DNA of 64,000 nucleotides from Gymnogyps californianus (taxonomy: Eukaryota; Chordata; Aves; Accipitriformes; Cathartidae): assembly GCF_018139145.2 (NCBI RefSeq), contig NC_059471.1, positions 47,499,486 to 47,563,485 on the forward strand. Reading direction: 5' to 3'. Positions 24,723 to 33,900 of the stretch are shown here, one piece after another. The position numbers and the translations under genes were made by a program. Position 1 is the stretch's first letter; each line of letters starts with the position of its first letter. The notes beneath the pieces were generated by a model. It did not search any database, was not told the origin of the DNA, and saw only the letters and a program-made list of their open reading frames with translations.

Positions 24723-25791
24723 ATGGGACGTGATGAGACGCATCCCAGAGTCCTGAGGGGGACTGATGTAGCTGCCAAGCCACTCTCCATGATATTTGAA
24801 AAGTCATGGCAGTCAGATGAAGTCCCTGGTGACTGGAAAAAGGGAAACATTGCACCCATTTTTAAAAAGGGTAGAAAGGAGGACCCTGGGAACTACCGAC
24901 CTGTCAGCCTCACTTCTGTGCCTGGGAAGATCATGGAACAGATCCTCCTAGAAGCTATGCTAAGGCACATGGAGGACAGGGAGGTGATTTGAGACAGTAT
25001 GGCTTCACCAAGGGCAAGTCCTGCCTCACCAACCTAGTGGCCTTCTATGATGGAGTGACTACATCAGCGGACAAGAGAAGAGCTATGGATGTCATCTATC
25101 TGGACTTCTGTCAGGCCTTTGACAGAGTCCCCCACAACCTCCTTCACTCTAAATTGGAGAGAGATGGATTTGATGGGTGGCCTGTTCAGTGGATGAGGAA
25201 TTGGTTGGATGGTCACATCCAGAGGGTAGTGGTCAATGGCTCGATGTCCAGATGGAGATCGGTGACAAGTGGTGTCCCTCAGGGGTCTGTATTGGGATGA
25301 GTACTGTTTAATATCTCCATCAATGACATAGTGGGATCGAGTGCACCCTCAGCAAGTTTGCAGACGACACCAAGCTGAGTGGTGCGGTTGACACGCCTGA
25401 GGGATGGGATGCCATTCAGAGGGACCTGGACAAGCTTGAGAAGTGGGCCCATGTGAACCTCATGAGGTTTGACAAGGCCAAGTGCAAGGTCCTGCACCTG
25501 GGTCAGGGCAACCCCCAGTATCAATACAGGCTGGGGGATGAAGGGATTGAGGGCAGCCCTGTGGAGAAGGACTTGGGGGTACTGGTGGATGAAAAGGTGG
25601 ACATGACCCGGCAATGTGTGCTCGCAGCCCAGAAGGCCAACTGTATCCTGGGCTGCATCAAAAGAAGTGCGGCCAGCAGGTCGAGGGAGATGATTCTTCC
25701 CCTCTACTCTGCTCTGGTGAGACCCCACCTGGAGTACTGCATCCAGCTCTGGAGTCCTCAGCACAGGAAAGACATGGACCTGTTAGACTGG
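24723..25791 (+). pseudogene. CR1 ORF2 reverse transcriptase remnant, part 1
   Basis: RT blocks are readable in order. The [16 protein letters not shown] and [17 protein letters not shown] motifs lie at 24,830-24,950. [14 protein letters not shown] and [13 protein letters not shown] (first catalytic Asp region) are in a shifted frame from 24,989. [10 protein letters not shown] then runs to a stop at 25,298-25,300. The second catalytic motif FADDT is at 25,357-25,371 in a third frame, which stays open to the LTR ([38 protein letters not shown]). At least two frameshifts and one nonsense codon disable it, although the YLDF and FADD metal-binding motifs survive. Confidence 0.92.
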
Positions 25792-26390
25792 TGTCCTGGT
25801 TTTGGCTGAGATAGAGTTAATTTTCTTCTTAGTAGCCTGTACAGTGTCTTTTGGATTTAGTGTGAGAATACTGTTGATAACACACTGATGTTTTAGTTGT
25901 TGCTAAGTAGCGCTTATCTTAAGCCAAGGATTTTTTAGTTTCCCATGCTCTGCCAGCAAGCAGGTGTGCAAGAAGCTGGGAGGGAGCATAGCCAGGGCAG
26001 CTGACCTGAACTAGCCAAAGGGATATTCCATACCATGGAACGTCATGCCCAGTATATAAACTGGGAGGAGTTGACCGGGAGGGATGGATCGCTGCCCGGG
26101 CATTGGTCAGTGGGTGGTGAGCAATTGCATTGTGCATCGCTTGTCTTTCCTTAGGTTTTATTTCTCTCTCTTTTTTTGTTATTTTCCTTTTCATTACAAT
26201 TATTATTATTATGATATTTTATTATTATTATTGTTATTATTCTATTTTATTTTACTTTAGTTATTAAACTCTTCTTATCTCAAGCCACGAGTTTTACTTT
26301 TTTCCCTGATTCTTGTCCCCATCCCCCTGGGAGCAGGGAGAGGTGAGTGGCTGCATGGTGTTAGTTGCCAGTTGGGGTTAAACCACGACA
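25792..26390 (+). repeat. Family-A solo LTR inserted in the CR1
   Basis: It starts TGTCCTGGTTTTGGC and ends AAACCACGACA, 599 bp, in the same orientation as the CR1. The flanking 5-mers are ACTGG (25,787-25,791) and AGCGG (26,391-26,395). The right one continues the CR1 reading (GTCCAGAGGAGGGC), so AGCGG is the original target and the left copy has two substitutions. A TATA-type box lies at 26,053-26,060 and a variant poly(A) signal ATTAAA at 26,263-26,268. An (ATT)n-rich tract precedes it. No internal viral sequence remains, consistent with recombination between two LTRs. Confidence 0.93.
26053..26060 (+). promoter_or_regulatory. LTR TATA box
   Basis: TATATAAA in the context CCCAGTATATAAACTGGG, conserved at the matching place in the 30,509 and 36,322 copies. 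It is the likely core promoter of the family-A LTR. Activity here is unknown. Confidence 0.6.
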
Positions 26391-26764
26391 AGCGGGTCCA
26401 GAGGAGGGCCACAAAAATGATCAGAGGGACGGAACACCTCTCCTATGAGGACAGGCTGAGAGAATTGGGGTTGTTCAGCGTGGAGAAGAGCAGGCTCTGG
26501 GGAGACCTTATCGCAGCCTTACAGTACTTAAAGGGAGCCTATAAGAAAGATGGGGACAAACTTTTTAGCAGGGCCTCTAGCAACAGGACAAGGGGTAATG
26601 GTTTTAAACTAAAGGAAGGTAGATTTAGATTAGATAAAAGGAAGACATTTTTTACAATGAAGGTGGTGAAACACTGGAACAGGTTGCCCAGAGAAGTGGT
26701 AGATGTCCCATCCCTGGAAACATCCAAGGTCAGGTTGGACGGGGCTCTGAGCAACCTGATCTAG
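26391..26764 (+). pseudogene. CR1 ORF2 C-terminus, part 2 (after the LTR)
   Basis: It resumes exactly where the CR1 was interrupted, with VQRRATKMIRGTEHLSYEDRL, then RLWGDLIAALQYLKGAYKKDGD, RGNGFKLKEGRFRLD and HWNRLPREVVDVPSLE. The frame is open to its natural stop at 26,762-26,764. This conserved C-terminal region follows the RT thumb in CR1 ORF2. The short 3' UTR follows at once. Confidence 0.92.
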
Positions 26765-26856
26765 TTGAAGATGTCCCTGCTCATTGCAGGAGGCTTGGAC
26801 TAGATTACCGTTAAAGGTCTCTTCCAACCCAAACTATTCTATGATTCTATGATTCT
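26765..26856 (+). repeat. CR1 3' UTR and terminal ATTCTATG repeat
   Basis: GGAGGCTTGGACTAGAT and GGTCTCTTCCAACCC, then ATTCTATGATTCTATGATTCT at 26,836-26,856. CR1 elements end in such an 8-bp microsatellite and not in poly(A). It fixes the 3' boundary of the insertion. Confidence 0.92.
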
Positions 26857-29199
26857 AACTAAATGTCAAAGTTAAGTGCCATCTTCACTATGGTGGTTTC
26901 CAGCCTTGTGGAATTAAAGAATCAGCCAATGCTGGCCATACCTGAGTTATCATTAAAAAGATGGAGTCTCAGGTTTTCAAGTGTTTGGGAATGCTTTTAG
27001 TGTTTAAAGGTCCTGAGTTGTAAAGCGCAGATTGAGACCCAAATTTCGTAAAAGATGTCAAATCTAAGGGGTTTTGTAGAATCTAATCTCTGAAATGACA
27101 TCTGAGCATTAGTTTTATTACAGGGCTGGAAATGTTTTTGGTTTGTCAGATTCTCAACCAAAATACAATTACCCTTGAAGCAAAAGCATGTTTTTTAGGT
27201 GTTCATGATGCTACTGTTACGAAGAAAATTTAGAATTCTTTTCCTGGGATTTTTTCCTTAAAAGCCTTGGAGTCTGTTGAGTATGTGCTGGTACCAGAAA
27301 GACACAGGACAGAGTCTGGCTCTGAAGTGCAATTGCTGGGAGGAACTGCCTGAATATCTTGACAGTACTATCATATTGCTGTATTTTAAATCATATCATT
27401 GTTGGATAAAGGATAAAAATCCAAAAAGTATGACAGAAACCTCTATTCCTTTAACATTTCCTCTACTTTTTTACTTAGTCTCATCCTATTATAAAAACAC
27501 TAAGATTGTTGAAGTCATATAAATAAACCAATACAGCCCATCTCTGAAGCAAAGGAAAAGTTTTTCACTAAAGATAATAAAATATTTGTTGTAAAAAAAT
27601 GTAGTTGATAAGCATTTTCTCTTGAATAAATTATTTGTGAATATACTTTTTAATTCAGCTACTGCCAAATAACTAAGTTTGGCAATTTCTTTTGCTACTT
27701 AACAAATACATTATTTAAATATATTTACTATTATTTGATCAGCTCTAACTGTGAGCACTTTGAGCAAACTCCCACATATGAGATTTGGACTAATAATTGA
27801 GTAAATAAGTCTCATTGCTGAAAGGACTACAAAGAAATAAAATAGATAATTTTTCATTCTAGCAGAGAAAAAAAATCTGTTTATATCACACACTCAGCTC
27901 TGCAACAAGCATTTCCTCTGATGCTAGGGAGAACTAACTTTGCACTCTAATTACGGTTGTCTGAGGTTGCTGTGGAGACCTTACTTCAAGAGACCATTTC
28001 TTTTTAGGGAAGCACAAGTTTAGATACACTAGGCCATAATAACAGGAGCAAGTTCAGACCTAAATGGCAGGATTTCAGGATTTTCTGGATTTTGTCTTAG
28101 ATTTGGAAGAAAACCCAAACTATCCGATGGGCCAATGTATAAGCTCTGTCAGCATTGATGGATAGGAGCAGCAAACATGAGCACAACCACTGCTAGGCAT
28201 GGCTTTCTGATCTTTCTTGCAGAACAATTTTACCTTTGAATGAAGCAGGAATAACTGTTGCTAATTTCAGTGGAAGCTGTTCCAGGTTATGCCAGGGCTG
28301 TAACTTGATCTCCACCATGAGCTGAAGTAATGGGACACAATTTACTTTTCCAGTTTACACTTATTGCCAAATCAACAGAAGTTATATTATTTAAATGCCC
28401 TTTTGACCAGCTACCAACACCATTTACATGATTGCTATATTTGCCACAGTGACCTCTAAACCTTCCCTTCTGGGTCAGTTTTCATTCATCTGCATTTACT
28501 GAACAAGGTAAAAATAGTAGTTACTTTACTATTTATTTGCATATAGATTTATTTATTGATTTGCCAGAGGTAGCTGAAAGGAAGCAATCTCACTGACAGA
28601 TAAATTGAATTAGTCCTCTGTAGCTCAACCATACAAACTTTTTGTTTAGCAGGTGTTACCTCTTTAAGCAGTTAGGATTTTTATTTCCTCTTCCCCTGTT
28701 TTGCAGATTTCTTATATTCCAGTAGTTTGTCCTTTGCTGCATGGACAAAGCCTTCATTGTATATCATCAAAGTATATTAAGATAATACCAAAGCATTATA
28801 ACTACAGTAGAAAAATGAAATGTAACATTTACATCTACAGCCTGGTTAGCAAAACCTTAATAATACCTGATTACAAGATATCCCCTGTACAATCACTGGG
28901 CCAAATTCCAATAGTTGCATCCTTTTCTAGGTTAAGTTCTCATTGAATGAAGTGTGTTTTCCTTGAAAAAATCTGAATAAGAACTTTGGGATATGATCCC
29001 TTATGGCTAATTGATTCAGTGCTTTCCATCAGGTGATCAAAAACTATGATAGTCATATCAGTTCCAAAGAAATGAATGGCTAGTCTTCATTGGAAAAGAA
29101 ATCTCTCTCCCTCTGATGGCTGGAAATAAAAGATAGAAAATGTGTATTGAAGGTTAGGGTTTAAGGTAAAAAACATGGAAAAAAGTTTTGTGGCACATG
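26857..29199. other. No gene recognised
   Basis: AT-rich sequence with frames up to about 80 codons and no recognised repeat boundary. Confidence 0.65.
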
Positions 29200-30066
29200 T
29201 GTTGTACTGCATTTGCATGGCAAGGTTTTGGCCAGGGGTGACTTCTGTGAGAAGCTGCTAGAAGCTTCCCCTATGTCCGACAGAGCCAATGCCAGCCGGC
29301 TCCAAGACAGACCCGCCGCTGGCCAAGGCCGAGCCCATCAGTGACAGTGGTAGCGCCTCTGGGATAACATATTTAAGAAGGGGAAAAAGTTACTGCGCAG
29401 CAGCAACTGCAGCTGGAGAGAGGAGTGAGAATATGTGAGAGAAACAACTCTGCAGACACCAAGGTCGGTGAAGAAGGAGGGGGAGGAGGTGCTCCAGGCG
29501 CCGGAGCAGAGATTCCCCTGCAGCCCATGGTGAAGACCATGGTGAGGCAGGCTGACCCCTGCAGTCCATGGAGGTCCACGGTGGAGCAGATATCCACCTG
29601 CAGCCCGTGGAGGACCCCACGACAGAGCAGGCGGATGCCCGAAGGAGGCTGTGACCCTGTGGGAAGCCTGCAGTGGAGCAGGCTCCTGGCAGGACCTGTG
29701 GACCCATGGAGAGAGAGGAGCCCACACTGGAGCAGGTTTGCTGGCAGGACTTTTGACCCCATGGGGGACCCACGCTGGAGCAGTCTGTTCCTGAAGGACT
29801 GCACCCCATGCAAGGGATGCATGCTGGAGCAGTGCATGAAGAACTGTAGCCCGTGGGAAGGACTCATGTTGGAGAAGTTCATGGAAGACTGTCTCCCGTG
29901 GGAGGGACCCCACGCTGGAGCAGGAGAAGAGAGTGAGGAGTCCTCCCCCTGAGGAGGAAGGAGCGGCAGAAACAAAGTGTGATGAACTGACCACAAGCCC
30001 CATTCCCCGTCCCCCTGCACCGCTAAGGGGGAGGAGATAGAGAAATTCAGGAGTAAAGTTAAGCCT

Positions 30067-30089
30067 GGGAAGAAGGGAGGGGTGGGGGG
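30067..30089 (+). promoter_or_regulatory. Potential G-quadruplex within the family-B LTR
   Basis: Four G-runs of three or more (GGG, GGG, GGGG, GGGGGG) with loops of 5, 1 and 1 nt lie about 55 bp upstream of AATAAA. This matches the canonical G4 pattern. Folding is not demonstrated. Confidence 0.5.
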
Positions 30090-30143
30090 AAGATGTTTTA
30101 AGATTTGGTTTTATTTCTCATTACCCTACTCTGATTTGACTGG

Positions 30144-30149
30144 TAATAA
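30144..30149 (+). terminator. LTR poly(A) signal
   Basis: AATAAA followed by TTAAACTG. It sits about 180 bp from the LTR end, as expected for the signal that defines the R-U5 boundary. Confidence 0.6.
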
Positions 30150-30326
30150 ATTAAACTGATTTCCCCAAGGTGAGTCTGTTTTGCCTGTGACAGTAATTCG
30201 TGAATGATCTCTCCCTGTCCTTATCTCGACCCACGACCCTTTCATTATATTTTCTCTCCAGCTGAGCAGGGGAGTGATAGAGCAACTTTGGTGGGCACCT
30301 GGCATCCAGCTATGGCCAACCCACCA

Positions 30327-30508
30327 TGTATAGTTAATGATTCATCCTTTATCGTTTACTTGTTAACTTTTGCAGCCATTCAATGTGAAGAATTTTCACA
30401 GGGGCAAAAGACAGAGCAGAAGTCAGACTATGGAGGTGTGCTTTGAGCTCATTTCTAAGGGAAAGGAGCAACAAAAGTGTTTCATGAGACTACTGGCTTT
30501 GGAGAGTG
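30327..30508. other. Short spacer between two LTRs
   Basis: About 180 bp of host-like DNA separates the family-B and family-A LTRs. No coding or repeat signal is seen. Confidence 0.6.
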
Positions 30509-30926
30509 TGTCCTGGTTTTGGCTGGGATAGAGTTAATTTTACAGCTGACCCGAACTAGCCAAAGGAATATTCCATATCACAGAACATCATGCCCAGTAT
30601 ATAAACTGGGGGGAGCTGGCTGGGAGGGGCAGATCGCTGCTTGGGCATCGGTCAGTGGGTGGTGAGCAATTGCATTGTGCATCACTGGTTTTTTTTTCTT
30701 TTTTTTCCCCTCTTCCTTTTTTGTTATATTGCTTTTCATTACAATTATTATTATAATTATTATATTTCATTATTATTATTGTTAGTATTATATTTTACTT
30801 TAGTTATTAAACCGTTCTTATCTCAACCCATGAGTTTTACCTTTTTTCCCGATTCTCCTCCCTATCCCACTGGGAGGGAGGAGGAGTGAGGGAGCGGCTG
30901 CGTGGTGCTGGGGTTAAACCACGACA
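30509..30926 (+). repeat. Family-A solo LTR with internal U3 deletion (418 bp)
   Basis: It starts TGTCCTGGTTTTGGCTGGGATAG and ends GGGGTTAAACCACGACA. Compared with the 599-bp copy it lacks about 170 bp of U3 after GAGTTAATTTT and a short piece near the 3' end. TATATAAA is kept at 30,598-30,605 and ATTAAA is present. The flanking 5-mers are GAGTG and GTGTG, a target duplication with one mismatch. Confidence 0.92.
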
Positions 30927-33900
30927 GTGTGTGACAAAAATTAGCTAAACTCTATGACTGCTCAGGGATACCTTTTTGTCAATGTTTCATCAAGGTGAAC
31001 TGAGGCAGCAAATCTGGAGTCAACATTACTTTTCAAAAATCAAAGTTTGACGTGACGTCTCATGGCTGTATATGCTGTTTAAGATGGCAACAGTTACATG
31101 AGAATGACAGTCTTTATTCTTTTGTAGACTGTATATTTTGTTCATCTGAAATATCCCTGGTTTTACTGTTTAACAGGCAGAGAATGGGGAGGAGTTGGCT
31201 TAAACCCTGGCAAAAGAAAGAGAGCCCCTGGCCAGCCCCGCACCCCTCCTCCTGCTCATTTCCTCAGCCTTCAAAGCCAAGTGCCAAGAGCCCCACCAGA
31301 CACAGGCCTGGTGGTACCAGCCATGTCTCGCATTCGCTGGGTACCACTTCCCATGTTGGCTGGGCAGGTGGTGGATACCACTGAAGCTGTAAAATAAACA
31401 TGATTAAACCATAAAACATGCTTGTACATCTACAAAGGTCAGCAAGTGATTCCAGGCATGAATATAAAGAATAGAAAAATGCCACGATCAGATGAGATGG
31501 AAGTCCATATTGTCCAGTTTCTGGTTCCCAATTATGATGCCTAGGGCAGAGCATACAAACAGCATGAGCAAGTACCTACACTTTATACAGAATGAGATCT
31601 CAGACTTCAGCAAACTGCAATTCACGTTCTTCATGAAAACTATACCTAAAAGTACTTTCCTTATTTTTTTTTGGCAAGATAGCCCACTGACCTGATTAAC
31701 TAGCTCTCTGCCCAAGTTCAAGAGAGTGTGCTCACTGCCAGAGCCCCAACTACAAAACTGAATCTGTGTTTAAACTAAGAGAGATAAGTGCTTTGTGGTG
31801 AAACTGGTGGTCCTGATTCACTATTCATCAAAATCAGATCGCTGTCTGGAACATACTGCATCTCCTATGCAGAGTTATTCCCCTGGGACCTGGCAATTTG
31901 GAGACATTGTCAGGACCATTACACTGGACTTGGTCATAGGCATTGCCATCTCCATTCTCATGTTTTGAGAAACAGACCCGATATCACTTCTTTCAGGACC
32001 TTCTTTAGTTTACACCTGTGGGGGTGACTCAAAGCTCAATGAAGCTGATGAAAATAACGTAATAACTTTACCCAGCTTTGTGTTAAACCTTTGAAGCTGA
32101 CATCTGTTCATACACATGGCACCTTTTCAAGCTGAGAGACAGCTGTGATTGTGTGTCTGAAGGCAGAGATAGATTGATTTGAATTTACTAGAGCTGCAAA
32201 TTACAGGTAAGAACCAGAGGCAAATACTAGAAAGTCCCGAATTCACTCCAAAAATGAACAGCTTTCATAGTTTCTAAAAAGGTTTTTAAAAAGCAGTAGA
32301 TATCTGTTTTTAATGGCCCAATGAATTTCAAAAAGGAACCAGTTATTCATGCAGGCAGAAATGCCCACAGAGTGTGTGATTTAACAGTGCAGAAGTAGCC
32401 AAAGCACCTCCCAAATTTGGGAAGAGGATATGAATCCCACATCCCAAGGAATCAACGCAAGGAACCCTCATCACCAGGATTTTGGCTCTTCTAAAGTAGG
32501 ACTCGCTAATCTCCTTTGATAAAGTTGTTCTGCTTTGTAAAACTAATGAACTGTTTGTTAAAGCAGAGGCTTCAATGCTGGTCTCCCATATCCCAGATGA
32601 GTTTTGTAAATGCTGGGTTACAGAGTCAATTTCTCCCTCATGCTTTGGCTCAATTAATTTTTAATTATTTTTTAAACAAAACAAACCATTTTGCAACAAA
32701 TCATCAAACTGAGTATTTGCAATACTTTTCTAAAAATTTTCATATTGCTCTTACTGATCCAAGGAGTCACTTAGAGAACAAGCCATATTTTTTGGTTGTT
32801 TTGGGGAGGATTCTAAGCACAGAAACTCAAGTTTTTAATAAGCTCCTTTTACAACAGCTTTTATACCTAGTGAAATGCTGCTAATAACATTTAGGCTTCA
32901 ATCCTGCAAAGACCTGGCTCTTTGCCAAGACCCGAAGACATGAAACGGGGCTTGTATGCAAGAAAGTCTGTCTGTTTTTTCCAATTATATCTGCAGATCT
33001 AATGAAAGATATGACTTCTCATTACAAACTTTTCCTTGTTTAACTCTAGGCTTTGAAAGTAGTCTCCTTGGGTTTAATTACAGCATGTAAATTTGAGCAC
33101 ACATATCGCTCTTCACAGGATCAGGGCCTCAGCAATTATCAGGGCAGGTCAGGTATTAAAAACTGTCATAATTCCTTAGCACAGCTCTGAAAATGGGTTG
33201 GTCTGCTCTGTCATATTTTCACGAACAGGTATCCAACATCTCGCAAGAAAAGGAAGTATCCTTCTTAGATGGATTGATGGAGAAGCAGGGGAATTAAGCA
33301 CAGGCTGACACAGTAGGCGGTGGAGTATAGGTGCTGGATTGCCAGTCCTGAGCCCCATCCACTGTGGGTGGACGCTGCTTTTTCAGACCCACCCTCTGCT
33401 CTTCCGATCTTCATTCGGAAACACTGACAGTTCTCAGACTCAGCCTTAAATGTAGGCTTTCAACAGCTGGCACTTCTCCAGTTTAGCACTCTTTTTTCAC
33501 ACAACAACTCTCATTTTTAAGTATTGACGTGCAGAGTTAGCCTCTCTGGTGCCAGCTCAATTCCTACTCAATTCCTGCTATTGCATTTAAAGCTTTGATT
33601 ATTGTCAAGTGCTGTTGAGGGTTTCCGGTGAACCTGTAAAAATCCTCTTAATCAATCTGCTCTGGCTGTACATTGTTCACAGCTCTGATTAAATGCATTG
33701 CATGCGTACTGTATGAGTGTGCAACTACCAATCCATTTATCTATCTATAATGTATACGTGTAAGTATATTTTTACATCCGTACGTGGACATACACAACAC
33801 ACGAAGCATATGAAGGCATGTTTATGTATTAACTATGTTTATGTATTATGTGTTAAGATCACCATATTGCAAAAGAAGTAACAGCATGTAACTCATTGTG

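Larger units (their letters stand above)
22765..26856 (+). mobile_element. Large 5'-truncated CR1 LINE, split by an LTR
   Basis: It begins inside ORF1, continues through ORF2 (endonuclease then reverse transcriptase), and ends in the CR1 3' UTR and terminal ATTCTATG repeat (26,836-26,856). Without the 599-bp LTR and one duplicated 5-bp target copy the LINE is about 3.5 kb, against roughly 4.5 kb for full-length CR1. ORF2 moves through three reading frames and has several internal stops, so the copy cannot encode its own proteins. The left edge is approximate, because similarity becomes clear at about 22,765. Confidence 0.95.
29200..30326 (+). repeat. Family-B solo LTR, about 1.1 kb (ERVL-like)
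   Basis: I recognise this as the long, GC-rich LTR that is abundant in bird genomes. It opens TGTTGTACTGCATTTGCATGG, has a CATATTTAAG core-promoter-like site near 29,370 and a long GC-rich centre, then AATAAA at 30,144-30,149. It ends GGTGGGCACCTGGC...CAACCCACCA. CATGT occurs at both ends (29,196-29,200 and 30,325-30,329), a candidate 5-bp target duplication that would shift the exact ends by a few bases. The centre (about 29,590-29,930) is a degenerate tandem array in which CTGGAGCAG recurs every 45-49 bp. A chance frame of 175 codons runs through it on the plus strand. No internal viral genes are present. Confidence 0.85.

Noticed and set aside
29338..30020. Minus-strand frames of 215-221 codons
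   Set aside because: They are antisense shadows of the GC-rich family-B LTR, rich in Ser/Pro/Leu low complexity. The LTR explains the lack of stops.
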